From Culex pipiens pallens (Eukaryota > Arthropoda > Insecta > Diptera > Culicidae), in assembly GCF_016801865.2 (NCBI RefSeq), contig NC_068938.1:111290141-111354140 (forward strand): a stretch of 64,000 bases of DNA. Reading direction: 5' to 3'. The first letter of the stretch is position 1, and each line of letters begins with the position of its first letter. The notes below the pieces were generated by a model. The model did no database searches. It was not told where the DNA came from and worked only from the letters and a program-made list of their open reading frames with translations. Below are positions 43,123 through 54,945 of the stretch, piece after piece. Position numbers and translations under genes: made by a program.

Positions 43123-45369
43123 AAACAATAAAAATTAACAGTACTGGAAGCTGTTAAAAAACGAAAGCATAATATGAAAGATTGTTGGAAAAGTTTTCGA
43201 AACATAATTCTGTTTGTTTTGACATGTTTACTTACGCGTTGGAATTGTTGATTTGATAAACCGACACTGAGTGAACATAAAATTTCAATTGAATGGTCGA
43301 TTTTACTGCACACTACCACTTCACAAAACAAAATTTGCTTTTTATTTTAACTAAGTTTCAAAAGCTTGTTGAGTCCCATCAATCAACTCTGAGATGAGCA
43401 TGACAGAAGAATTTCTGCCAGAGTAGTTGAGAACTACGCTGTAAACAGCGAAAAGTTTCGCTAGAATTTCTGCGGTCAAATATGTTTGCCAGTAATTAGC
43501 GAATACAAAACAGCACAACTAAGTTGCTGGATTTGATTTTGCTCTTCGCTGGTTTCAGCGAAAAAAAAATCGCCGGTTCAGTGAAATTTTTCGCAATCCC
43601 CTTTCCGTTTGTTTTTTCGATTTTTTTCATGCTTTCCAGAAATTTTGTTCTACTTACGAATTACTATTTATTATTAGCTATAATTTTACTATTTTTGAAT
43701 ACAGTAACTTATTTTCAAAAATAATCATATGTAAAAACAGTCATACAACAATAAAATTCAATACATTGTGAAGTTTTAGATCGATTTCTTATGCAATCGA
43801 GTGTTATTAACTGATGGGTTACAGACAAAAGAATACTGAAGGAGTGACTGATGCATATCTCCAAAAGCCCTTCAAACAATTAAAAACCCATAAATGTAGA
43901 CACTCCACTTAGACCCTTAGATAAGTAACCCAAATTTCAAAATATTGATTGGAAATAAAACTATTCCATCGCCACTAATTGAACCCAACTGAATGGAACG
44001 AAAATAGTTCACACCAGCCTCGAATGAGGGAGAGAAACAGTTCCAGAATGCAGCAAGAATTCCAAATGTAGAACGCGGCTCATAAAAGTCGGCTAGAGTT
44101 TCAAGGCTGGATGCTCCCCCTCTTAGCACTTCCCTAGCGCACAGCATGGAAGTGCTGCCGGCAAGGGAGCATAAAATATCTGTAACAGGGCCGATAAATC
44201 TTGAGCTCCTAAAGAGCGGGAAATAAAACAAAGGCCAGTGTGCTGACGAAAAAAATAATGTAAAAGTCAAGAATCCAATTTCCTTTCCTGGGGCGTAATG
44301 ATCGTAAAACAATGGCGTTGATGAGTTTTCGAAGAAATTTGGGCCAACTAGCATTTTTTTTGGGAATGGGGGAATGAGGAATCTTTTGAAGAAGATTCTG
44401 CTGAATTAACTCATTTTATCGATAGAATATTTTATTGTCATAACCCAAACAAAATTTTGGAAACACATGTTCTTCTAGTGTTCAAATATGAGAAACAAAA
44501 TATCAAATTGTCGTAAAACTTCCTATTCAAGGATATTTTTTCGTCTGCATGCGAAGCATACTTGCTAATCCTCTGCATCGATTTTTCATAACTCCAAACG
44601 GCTCACCCAAACATACCATCAACTTTCACTCAAATTCTGAGCTAAATACCAATGCCTTCCGCATTTGCCCTCGTTGCTACTTTGCCCTGGACTTCTTGCG
44701 AAACATTCTAGAGGGTGCGGTGGCTCACCACAGGAAAAGGAAGTAGCTATTTTCTGTTATGTAGCACGGCAAGTAACGAAATAATATGAATTAGTAAAAC
44801 TTTTTTTATGGTTGAATGTCACGAAGCGAAAGAGCAAGTGGTGGGGAGCCTACAAAGTCAGCCACTCTACAAGGAACAGCGACTACAATGAAAGGTTCAA
44901 GGAGAGAAAAAAGTTTTCCCCCAGGTCGGTGGGGGTGGAAAGTAACTTTGCAAAGTTCTTCGAACTTTGAGTGTGCGGGGAAAAGTTGCGGAGAAGGCCT
45001 CCGACATTCATTTAATAACTGGCATCATTCATTCGTCAGTTATTGGGTGCGGAAATTCGGTTATGAAGGAAGTACACGGAGAGACTGTTTGTGGCGAATC
45101 CAAGAATCGAAGGGTTAATTTTCATTTTGATCAATGTTATTTGAATTGGGAAAAAGATGGGTTCATTAAACTAAACAAAATAAACTCTGCCAAAATTTAT
45201 CAATTTAAGCTAGTTTTTAGCATATTCAATTTTTTAGCTACAGTCTTTCCATAAAAAAGCTAAATGATGACATCATGTTTCTGTAATTTTCTAAATTTTT
45301 AATCGAAGTTAACATAAATTAGTTATGACCATTACTCGAAAAATAAACCCACCTTCACGTAAACATATC
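43123..45369. other. Trim9: Trim9 upstream intron, unrecognised sequence
   Basis: About 2.2 kb. 43380-43620 carries TTCAGCGAAA / TTTCGC words resembling stretches near 36500 and 62930, perhaps a poorly preserved repeat. 43917-44354 has a minus-strand frame of 145 codons without recognisable domain or splice context. The right end (45348-45377) is a fragment of the repeat family at 22670-23239. Confidence 0.35.
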
Positions 45370-45621
45370 GACTCAACTAGAGCGTCCAATTTCCCGGGGT
45401 TACAAAATTCCCGGGAAACGGGAAATTTTCAACAAATTTCCCGGGAAATCCCGGGAATTCCCGGAAAATTTTAAATTTATCGAAAATTGTTCTGATTTTG
45501 GTTTTGATTGATATTTTGCAACAAAATTGAATAGAAATGCAACTATAATGGTAAAAACAAAAGTTAGGTTCAATTAATTCCTTGGTTGCATGTATAAAAA
45601 ACATAAAACTTGAAGAAAATA

Positions 45622-46603
45622 CAGTAGTTGTTCGGTAACTGGGCATCGAATGTTGCTCGTTAACCCTCTACTACCCAACCCCGCCTTTAGACGGGCTTCG
45701 ATTTGAAAAATCGCCAAAAATCAATTTTTCAACCAATTTTTGATCTTTAAAATGCATTGTAAAGAAGAACTCTTAAAATTTCAGAAAATTTATGGGTTGG
45801 AAGTTTTACTTGTTTTATGTGACTTTGCCAATGTTTTTAAAAATGTCATTTTTTTAGGGGTCAACTTTGGCTGTGTTTTTTACTAACATGTCCTATGTTT
45901 TAAGTAAAAAGAAGTATGCAGTAATTTTTCTAGTGTCCTAGGCTATGCTTCTACGCATTTTTTTACAATTTCAATGATAATGGTGCCATTCTATAGCAGA
46001 AAATGTGAAAAACAAGCAAAAAATTGGAAAAGTGACTGTAAAAACATGAAAAAATTTAATAGGCAAAATGTTATGATAGGAGGTGGAAGAATAGGCCAAA
46101 TACTACCAAAAACAAACATAAACTAAACAAGATAAATGCAAATTAAAATACTAAAAATAAAACAAGAAAAACATAAAACAAGAGAAGTAAAGTTTTTCGT
46201 AGAACAAAAGTTGCTCAAAATGACCTCCTGAACACGGGAAAAATAAAAAATTTCGAAAAAACAATTTGGGCAGTAGAGGGTTAACTGGGATGAACAAAAA
46301 ATAACGAGGAGACCACCGATGCATAATATTTTCCAGATGAAATATAAAAATAAAAGTAACTCAAATTTGTGCACAATGCTTACTTTCCATAATTCTTTAA
46401 TTGTAACATGAAATTAAACAAAAGTTTGAAAAAACTTTTTTTATTTATTGAATATGTTTTTTGCATCCATTAACCCCTCGGTCATTTTGGTTTGTTTTTG
46501 TTTTTTGACATTGTCTGCTTTTTAACTGGGCTACGGCCCAGTTATCGAGCGCCCAGTTAAAAAGCAAACCAGTTAAACAACGCCCAGTTACCAAACAACT
46601 GCT
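45622..46603. mobile_element. Tc1/pogo-like MITE (middle layer)
   Basis: Ends CAGTAGTTGTTCGGTAACTG and CAGTTACCAAACAACTGCTG with TA on both sides (45620-45621, 46604-46605). The right subterminal part repeats GCCCAGTTA / CCAGTTAAA several times. It is interrupted by the piggyBac-like MITE at 45664-46280, leaving about 360 bp of its own sequence. Confidence 0.8.
45664..46280. mobile_element. 617-bp piggyBac-like MITE (inner layer)
   Basis: TTAA duplications at 45660-45663 and 46281-46284. Ends CCCTCTACTACCCAA and TTGGGCAGTAGAGGG, starting with CCC as piggyBac ends do. Non-coding. An interior fragment of the same family lies at 13820-14045. Its ends are unlike those of the 8.47-kb piggyBac element, so another transposase probably moved it. 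Confidence 0.82.
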
Positions 46604-47036
46604 GTATAAAGAGTTTAAACAATTGAAGCTAGGTATTATTTTTTAATCGATGCCTCTGTGCTATCTTGTACTAATCTTGCTGGTTTTCCTATCTAGTTAG
46701 CATAAGAGAGCACAGAGGCATCGAAATATGTTTTTCATAGCAAATATTTTATCCAGAACAAATCTTACTGATTTGAGTTCATGAACAAATATATAAGCAT
46801 TGAATTCACCTTAAAAATCTGCAATTCCCTTGAAATACCATTTTAATGTAATAACAACTCAAAGTTTTCAAATGTTTGGAGCGAGTATTTGAAATATATT
46901 TGTATTTTTGGGCACCTTTTATATAATACGAAGTAGTTTTTTTAAATGATTTTTTAATAATTCGGTAAAAAATATGTTCATAGAAAAACAAGTAATTTTT
47001 TTCCCGGGACGGGAAATTGGACGCTCTAAACTCAAC

Positions 47037-48570
47037 ATTAAAAACTAAACAAACCGATGCCTTCGTGCTCTTTAGTTCTCACGGGATAAGAATACCAGCA
47101 ACCTTCGTACAAGAGAGCACCCGTCAATGGATGGATGTTGATGTGTCCAGCGGAAAATCTGTATCTGATATATTTATTATGATATTTTTTTTACTGTGGA
47201 GGTACGAAATCATGCTTAAAAAAGTTCCCAACACTATTTTGTGTTGTTACATCCTATATATGTATTTTTATTGTATATTGAAAGGTATTTTGATAATTTG
47301 ACCACATTATTAAAAGTTATGAAAACCTAAATGTTAATTGTGTACTATTGGTTCTCAGATATTTTGTCTAAACTTCCTAAAAATGTATTCAGCATTCATC
47401 TTCTGTTTTACATGAAACGTTGATCAGATATACATAAAATTAATTCAACTATCGAATACACTTCTTGTGTTGATGCAGCAATGATATAAATTACTTTATG
47501 ACTGCCATTAGCAATGAATTTATCCTTTATTCCAATAAAGCTGACATGACCGAGTAGCAAATCACAATCGTAACAGTTCAATCATAACTTAAACAATCCA
47601 TATGGTAAAACAACCGCTCATACAACCAGCCACCCAGCTAGCCCAACAGCGAACACACTTCAGTCGCTCTTAATTGAGGCAAGTGTGTGGCGTACGTCGC
47701 GTCACGTCGGCAGCCCAGCATCTCAAAGCAAAGACCATCCAATCTGAGTTGGTGCCTGTTGAAGAACCAGCTATAGTGTCAAACCGCACATTACATCTGC
47801 TCGCTGAGGAGGGACTTTATCTTTCGCGTTGCAGCCGTAAATTTCTCATCTTTATGAGATACTCTTGAACATCTCCGACTCCGACTCTCAACGGTCGGCT
47901 TAACCTCAACGCTGGTCTCGTCGCGTCGCGTGTCGCGTCAGACACCGCCGCGTGCTCAGCTCAACAAAACGCAACGCAACACAGTAGTCAAAACATTGGC
48001 CCAAAGATAACATCGACGAGGAAAATTTAATAATAAAAACAAATCAAAACATAATTATGCTAACGCTGAGTGAAGTTATCTCGCCGCTGCATCTGACATC
48101 AGACTTAAGTCGAGACCGCCGCCGCACGAGCGGTTCCAAATCTGGCCCAGCCGCGTCGTGTCACGTCGCTTGAACTACTTTTCGCCGCCGCTGCCAGCTG
48201 GGTTGACTTTGAACCACGTCTAATGGGGTCATGTTTTGCCTATAATGAGCGACGCCAATGAATTGTCTCCACTATTTCACTTTTTGTTATCTGATCATGT
48301 GACAAGTTTTTTTTCTTGGCTTTTTGATTCTATTAAGTCTCAAATCTCAATCACTTGGGTGCGATAGTGTGTCGCGATATCGGGCGAGCGCGCGTTTAGT
48401 TTCGTTTAATGAGGTGAGAATGAATGATTGGCATATGTCTTGATTTCCGTTGGCACTATGGCAAAACATTCAGAGGTTATTGGACCTGTTATAGAGTCTG
48501 CTCAGAATAAATTGTTGCTTATGTCAAGTTTCATGTGAACTTTTTCAACCAACAGCATTTGTTTGGCTTT
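47037..48570. other. Trim9: Trim9 upstream intron with a CG-rich block
   Basis: 47660-48250 is CG-rich with repeated GTCGCGTC / CGCCGC words, very unlike its surroundings. No open frame with splice sites and no terminal repeats. It could be a regulatory block or an alternative promoter region; not proven. Confidence 0.35.
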
Positions 48571-48571
48571 G

Positions 48572-49363
48572 TTTGCACGCAATGTAAACAATAACAAACA
48601 CGTTTTGTTTGGCTGACCCTTATGTGCACTGTCCAAAAATGTAGTTGAAATTGGTGGCCTGATTCATCAAAAATGTACCTAATAGTCGGACTTTCTCATT
48701 TGACAAAACGTCCTCTGACTAAATTTTCTTTGCACGATCTGATCGCAATTTCTTCCTTATGAAGTGTGAAGCCGCCATTATACTACGGCAAACAAACTCG
48801 CACTTTTTGACAGTTTGCCAGTTTGTCTGCTTTGTTTGTTTGCCTCGATTTGTTTGTACAAACGTCAGCCTGCATACATTTTGCCTTGTTTGCGAGTTTG
48901 CCGCAAACAAGTTTGCAAGTTTGGCAAGCTGTCAAACACGAAAAAGTGCCAATTCGTCGCCGTCGTGCTAACTTGTCGTACGTGCATTTTGGGCCAAATT
49001 GAGTTAAGAACGCCATTTTGTGCAGCTCACAATGCCACATCTTTTGACCTTCACAGATCCCCAAAATTCGTTTTCAATCCTAAGATATTCAATGAAAACC
49101 AAAAAAGCTCCGAAAATTTTTGTCACTTTTCATATGAAAGTAGTTTTAATCTTGTCGTGCTATCTTGTCACTCCCTGAAAATTGATGTAAGTGCGAAAGG
49201 GATTTCAGGTCAGGATGCGTTTGACGCACGTACAAGCTAGACTACCGTAAATATTTGTAATTATAACTCGGGACTCTAGCAACCAACTTCAACCAAACTT
49301 CGGGACAATGTACAGAATGATCAGCCAAACAAAACGTGTTTGTTATTGTTTACATTGCGTGCT
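48572..49363. repeat. foldback element with GTTTGCACGCAATGTAAACA ends
   Basis: 48572-48616 (GCACGCAATGTAAACAATAA then CAAACACGTT) is the near-perfect reverse complement of 49318-49363. The interior has repeated GTTTGC / GCAAAC words. It contains a segment (48957-49190) that recurs inverted at 50925-51118, so the history is composite. Confidence 0.55.
48957..49190 (+). repeat. dispersed repeat, GTCGTGCTAACTTGTCG family, copy 1
   Basis: Shares GTCGTGCTA, CTTGTCG, ATTTTGGGCC, ATTGAGTTAAG, ACGCCATTTTG and GATATTCAATGAAAACCA, in the same order, with the inverted copy at 50925-51118. Both copies begin and end with a CGTGCTATCTTGTCG-like word. Non-coding. Confidence 0.6.
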
Positions 49364-49406
49364 CTAGGTTTTGTTTTTTCAAGGTCAAACATTAAAACGC
49401 GTTTTT

Positions 49407-50896
49407 TTTATATTTTAAAAACCTGATAATTTATTTATCGTAGTAATCGGTGCGCGCGGGCGTGGACAATTTTTGCTGCGTCATGTTTTTTTCCTTCAAT
49501 TTTAAGTTTTTTTTTTCGACATTGTGATATTATAAGTGAATTTACGGGAATTTCTTCCCCTGTTCCGTTGGCCATCCATACCGGTAGTGGCAGAAGAGAA
49601 TTTCTGGTAGTTTCGGTGAAATTAAAAAAAAAACTTTCACGGTTTGTCGTTAGCGGAAAGGAAGAGACAACTAAAAACAGTGACCATCGGCGAAGACATT
49701 TTGTGGTTCTAGCCTGGTGCAGCCCGAATTCAGTGAACAGCTGCATTTGTTTGAGGAATGGTTTCAGCAGTTCGCTTCCAAGAACTGCTTCCCATTTGCA
49801 TAAGCGCCACAAATCCTAGCAGCAGAAGAAATTGCCGAGTGATGACCATCTAACGGGTGATGCATGCAGTCGATCATGCAGTACCAGATGAGCTGCAGGA
49901 ACTGCAGATGGAATTGGATATTTCAACCTTGAACATTTGAAGATTCTGGCAAAATGTGACGACATGTGACACGAGACGATCAAATGGGCTGAAGTCAAAG
50001 ATTCCTGATTTGGTGAGATCTTTCCATTTTGAATATCAGAATATTCTTTTATTTACACTGACATACACTCATTCCATTTAAGACAATATTTCTATCATTT
50101 CAAATTAATTGTTGAATATTTTTCTATATCTTTGTGAGTGGAGATTGCAATTTGCTCTCCATTCGCATTTACTATTTCTTTTTACTGATTTTCTGTTCTT
50201 CTTTTTCTCTCCCTAACTTCTGTTTCTTTTATGTCCTTGTGAGGGGATCATCGATCCATCCGCATTGACACACTATCTTTTCCTTTTTTCTTCTTGTCTT
50301 TCTTTCTATTTTCACCGCTTTTTCACACTTACTACCAGTCTTTGTGAGGGGATACTGAGCTCGATTTGCTCTCCATCCGCATTGACCTTTTCTCATCTAT
50401 GATTTTTCTCTTTATCAGTAGTTAGAATCAAAGCCGGGGATTGGGGAGGGAGCATCAGGGCAGTGGACAGTATGCTGTAATGGCGGAAACTGGACGTGGA
50501 TAGTGGAAGACCAGAACTACGTCGCAAGGGGAAAATAGTTTATTAATTGAACAATTCTTAAGGATTGTCTAATTACTACATCTATTGACCTCTGTCAGTT
50601 TCCAGCTGTCTGCCGCGCCCTTTTAGGCCCCCAACAGGGTGCGAGCCCTGTTTTTCAGCTTTGTCAGACTTTTTTCGGAGTTATTGGAGGTTACTGTCGG
50701 AAGGAGATTCTCTTCCCCTGAGGACACCGTGAGTGATTTTGCTTGTTCGCGTCCAACCACCCCCTTTTGGCCCTTCATACGGCAGTAATTTGAAGATGCT
50801 CTCTTTAAGTCTGAGCCACTGTAATTCTAGGCAACCGCTACATAGGTCATCCTTGTGGCCCTGTTGGTTATCTCATCAAATCAAATCAAAATCAAA
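49407..50896 (+). mobile_element. truncated retroposon with (ATCAA)n-type tail
   Basis: A 22-bp perfect duplication (TCAAACATTAAAACGCG and following, 49385-49406 and 50897-50918) flanks a 1490-bp insert ending in ATCAAATCAAATCAAA at 50875-50896. This indicates target-primed insertion in plus orientation. The insert has no reverse-transcriptase frame, only degenerate short frames (for example 49568-49819), so it is either 5'-truncated or a non-autonomous passenger. The 3' half contains a three-unit repeat at 50128-50390. Confidence 0.78.
50128..50390 (+). repeat. three degenerate tandem units of about 110 bp
   Basis: The phrase CTTTGTGAGNGGA followed by ATTTGCTCTCCATCCGCATT occurs three times (about 50130, 50236 and 50340), separated by pyrimidine-rich spacers. 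The copies have diverged. They lie inside the retroposon insertion, possibly remnants of 3' UTR repeats. Confidence 0.6.
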
Positions 50897-50924
50897 TCAA
50901 ACATTAAAACGCGTTTTTCTCGAA

Positions 50925-51118
50925 ACGTCAAAATGGCGGGTGCGACATGATAGCACGACGACGTCGAATTGTTTGTTTGTTTTTGGTAGGGTAATGGCTC
51001 CTTGACAACAATGCACGTGGTTTTTATGGTTTTCGTTGAATATCTCAGGTGTCCAAAATGGCGTCCTTAACTCAATTAGGCCCAAAATCGACGTGCGACA
51101 AGATAGCACAATCACGAC
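50925..51118 (-). repeat. dispersed repeat, GTCGTGCTAACTTGTCG family, copy 2
   Basis: Inverted relative of 48957-49190 with the same blocks in order. Begins immediately after the retroposon's right duplication. Non-coding. Confidence 0.6.
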
Positions 51119-51543
51119 GAATATACTTTTGTCACAGTAATTGAAAGGTTTATTGGCATAGGTTATCGTGAAATATTTGTATAACTGTTGTATATCACAC
51201 ATGTTTAACACGACAGTAATGCGCAATTCTCACTAACTTGGACTTTGCACTAAATTATTGCTATCGATCGCACTACTGCGACTTATCAAACTGGCTTGGG
51301 AAATTTTAATTTTCTCAAAAAATGATCAAAGCGAGCCGATGTTGCTCACCTGTCAATCGCAATTTTAAAGTGCGAATGTCCAGTTTGGTGGAAACTGCGA
51401 CTGGAAATGTAAATAAACAACTGCTGGTTGCCTAGTTTTTGGAAATTTTGTTGTCAAGAGTGCGAGAGAAAAGTGCGGGCCAAATCCAAGTTACAGTGCA
51501 AGGATCAATACGTATTGTCAGTTTATTTTCAAAAAATTATGTA
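51119..51543. other. unrecognised intronic sequence
   Basis: AT-rich. An AG|GTGAG junction on the minus strand near 51350 lacks a pyrimidine tract and was not taken as a splice site. Confidence 0.3.
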
Positions 51544-51855
51544 CCGTCAGTGGGGGTGACTATGGGTCAAAAAACGATGCACCTCTCGTAATTTCTTAAT
51601 AACAAAAACAATTTAAATAATTGTCGAGAGGTCTTTTTTGGCCAAAAACGTACCTCAACTTTAGACAGCTGCCAAAATAACAGAATTTGTTCTAAGAACG
51701 AGATTTTTTCAGTGAAGTCATCTTAAGATGTCCCCTACACAACCCTTTTAACAGAATTTAGTTTCATTGAGAAGAACCTGAGAAATGGTAAAATCCGTAA
51801 AAAATCACTTTGACCCAATCTCACCCCCCAAACCCAATGTCACCCCCACTAACGG
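51544..51855. mobile_element. 312-bp mariner-type MITE
   Basis: TA on both sides (51542-51543, 51856-51857). Ends CCGTCAGTGGGGGTGAC and GTCACCCCCACTAACGG, with a second inner pair TGGGTCA / TGACCCA. Non-coding. Confidence 0.75.
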
Positions 51856-51857
51856 TA

Positions 51858-54800
51858 ATGGAGTTATGGAAACTAACTTACAACTAGTAAAACAAGTAGT
51901 CAAACCCTAAGTTAAACCAAACTAAACCAAAAAAATTGTCTACTTCAAAAATATAAATTGATTAACCTGGGTATTTTTATACCCCGATAATTTGGACGCC
52001 CTAAATGTAACCCAGACACTGCGTAGACCCATATGGAATCCTAAAGTAACTACTCCCGAGCTGTCAGACTCCCTAATCTAACCCACCGCGTTCCGTCCCA
52101 TCTTTGAGCCGTCACGAAACGCTTCAAATCAAAAAGGATTTCCCGCCATAATCTGTTTTAATGCCGTTTTAAAGCACGTTACATTTAGTGGATATTTTTT
52201 TCATCTTCGTCATTCCGGTCCGGAACACAACCCGCCGTTGGCCCCCGGGCACAGGGCTCGCAGGGTGGGCGGTACATGACACACTCAATCCCGGAGTGGC
52301 GGCAGTCTCGTGTGTATGGTTTAATGTGTGCGCGCGGGGATCATAATATCAATTAGAGCAAAGAAGGTACTTAACAGTCAGTCAGTTTCCAGGCCGTGTG
52401 GCCACATGTGTTTCTTGTTTGGACCACGCGTCTTGCCCTGCCAGCCGGTGCCCGGAAAATCATGGAAAAAGTGGTGCTCTTGCTTTAATGTGGGAATCGT
52501 GAGTGACGCGCCGCTGGAAAACTGTTTGGTTGTTAGTCACCACCCTCATTAAAATGCGAGGTTTTCATGATTCAGCTTCAACGTTCTTCATGAAAGATGT
52601 AAGGAAAGAGGCGAAATTGCATCCAACCGTACAGTTTTACAGCCATAAACTCATTGAGATTCGGTCGATGTTTTTTTCCCTTCGTCTGATTTTTTTTTCG
52701 GAAAACCAATGTTTGTACAACTTAAAGAGATGTAAAGGAGAGAAAAATGAGCTTGTGGATGAAAAATAGGGCCAGTAATAAATGCCATCAACGCTGAAGG
52801 AAGATATAATAACATGTAAACAAAGTTCGAGCATGAACACGTGCACGGGTGATGCTGCTTTTGCTACTGATGGTGTTCTCGTGTCATAATACCTACCAAG
52901 TAGCAGCATCACCATCATCATCATCATCATCATCATCATCAGCAGTCACAACATTTCGGAAGCAGCTCTTGCTGGTGAAAAGAGGAAAAACCTCAAAGAA
53001 AAATATCCGTCGTACGAACTACGATCAAAAGACATGGCATATTTAAGCTCTTATGTGGTCGTTTCTCGTTCTGAATCTAACATTCATTTCTATAAATGAT
53101 GTTAGAAGCATCATATGTAATATTACGTAGTATTAGATGAATGAGTTTCGATTAAGGGTGTGTAAATAACAATAAATGTATGGAAAGTTGAACTGCGTTT
53201 TCAATAAAAAAAATATATTTAAGAGTAATTTTTCCCTAATAGAGTAATTCTCTATTTGTATAACAGTATTCCTCATTTCGGTCATTAACAGGCCCGTGAT
53301 ACTGACGTAGCTTGCTGAAGCCGCCACCAAATGTTTGGTGGCGCTGTTTCGGGAATAACATTTCAGAGGGTCACAAATCAAAATATAATAAATCTTATTT
53401 ATTTTTTTTTTGGAAAAAATCCTGTAGCTGCTCAGAATGATTCTTTTTATTAAAATAAACCAAAAATGCCGCCAACAACAATATATGTTTAGCATCAGGT
53501 CTCAGGCAAAGCTTCCCAGCAGGTGTATTTTTCAAATCCTCTGAAATGTCTTCCGCAAATTCTTATTTGGCCAATGAACTTACAGATCATCATAATATTA
53601 ATTTAAATCTACAATTTGAGGCGGTTAAACCAATATATGAGCTCAACCATGTTGTTGGGAAACCTTAAGAGCGAGTCCTCGAACAGGACATAGCCCATTG
53701 TTAGGGACGTTGTGGAGCTCACCAATCTGCCTGATTCAGGGGTAAGTGGAACAAATCTGGACACAACTTTTGAACTTTTAAATACCTAAACAAATGAAAA
53801 TATTTGCAACTGAGGCATATTTCAATTGAGTCTCAAAATTCTTAAACAAGGCTTAAAAATGCTACAAAATGAAGGGTGAAGCATCCCAATTGTTCAAATC
53901 CAACGAAACTAATTTTGTTGTTTTGTGTCTATTCTAACTGAAACCAATGAAAAATATTCAAATAGTGTGCAAAAACATTGCTAAAATCACTTACGAATTC
54001 ACCCCATTTAATTTCATTTTAACTAACGAAACAAAAATAAAGAAACAAAATATTTTCGTCCTTTCGATTTTGCGCCCTTTTCGTCATGTTACTCCCCATA
54101 ATTTTGACACTAGACACCACAACTTTGGTACTTTTTAGGCTTCAGTGACATTGTATGCAGATGACAGCCGTAGCATCCCCGTGGTCATTAATGACATGAT
54201 AAGATTAGCAGAGAGAAATTTATGTATGACGATGTTTAAACGTTGCAAAGATGTTTAAAAAAATCAGTGGGCATATTTTCCAAAATACTTTTAATGTTAT
54301 TAGAAATACGAAAATCAAAGGACAAAAATATTTGCAACAGGCTAATGCAATTCTATGCAAAATGAGCCTAATACAAACTATTATAAAAATATTTCGAAAT
54401 GTGTCTGGGTCCTTCCGTTCTTCGATACAATTGCCACTTTACATTTCTAGGTGAGATTTTCAACAATCAATAATAACAAAATAACAAAATAATATGCATG
54501 AACTTACTAGAATGGTAATTTTCAAAACAATATTGCTTGGTGATATTTGTTGATTTTGCTTCAATTTGATTTTGCTTTAGACCAAAATAAGCTCATGACT
54601 TCAAACGTAAATAAGCTGCATCATAATAACTCATTCCAACACTTTAGGTCACTTCAGCTACTGTTCTATCTACTTTTCGAGTCAATTTTACAGCTCTGCT
54701 CCCCTCGCGAGCCATATCTTAAGCAGGAAAACACCTCAAACATTTCATAAATCATAAAACTACCTTTGTTGGCGGCATTTTTATCCAACGCTCACAGTGT

Positions 54801-54900
54801 CAATAACGGCTCCAGGTCGCGACCTAGCCCCCTCGGCCAGGTCGTATCTCATCTTGATGTTCCTCCCCCGCGACCAGAAAAAAAAACGCACACCGATTGG
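51858..54900. other. Trim9: Trim9 upstream intron between MITE and recursive splice site
   Basis: Mostly unique AT-rich sequence with GC-richer parts at 52100-52550 and 54780-54900. Contains the microsatellite at 52905-52940. No exon recognised. Confidence 0.35.
52905..52940 (+). repeat. (CAT)n microsatellite
   Basis: About ten CAT triplets, flanked by AGCAGCATCAC and CAGCAGTC. The flanking frames in both directions are runs of this repeat, not genes. Confidence 0.9.
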
Positions 54901-54945
54901 CTTACCTGCAAGTGGAGAGAAATAAAGACAGCAGTTAGTATAAAT
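54901..54945 (-). promoter_or_regulatory. Trim9: recursive (ratchet) splice site in the Trim9 upstream intron
   Basis: Read on the minus strand: TACTAAC (54940-54934, a perfect branch-point consensus), then a pyrimidine-rich tract (TGTCTTTATTTCTCTCC), then CTTGCAG joined directly to GTAAGCC at 54906/54905. An acceptor abutting a strong donor with no exon between is the defining layout of recursive splice sites, which let long insect introns be removed in steps. It is on the Trim9 strand, about 40.5 kb upstream of the acceptor of exon 14355-14450, inside an intron of more than 49.5 kb. The motif is seen; use in splicing is inferred. Confidence 0.78.

Larger units (their letters stand above)
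45378..47028. mobile_element. non-autonomous hAT-like element, copy B (outer layer of a triple nest)
   Basis: Ends TAGAGCGTCCAATTTCCCG and CGGGAAATTGGACGCTCTA. Flanks are GACTCAAC (45370-45377) and AACTCAAC (47029-47036), an 8-bp duplication with one mismatch. Subterminal CCCGGGAATT clusters match copy A at 6387-7833. Removing the nested 45622-46603 leaves about 670 bp. No transposase. Confidence 0.82.

Noticed and set aside
48957..51118. Single 2.2-kb terminal-inverted-repeat element
   Set aside because: The apparent inverted repeats are better explained as two separate copies of a short dispersed repeat, because they interleave with the foldback at 48572-49363 and the retroposon with its own duplication.
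51340..51372. AG|GTGAG junction on the minus strand
   Set aside because: No pyrimidine tract upstream, so not a credible acceptor.
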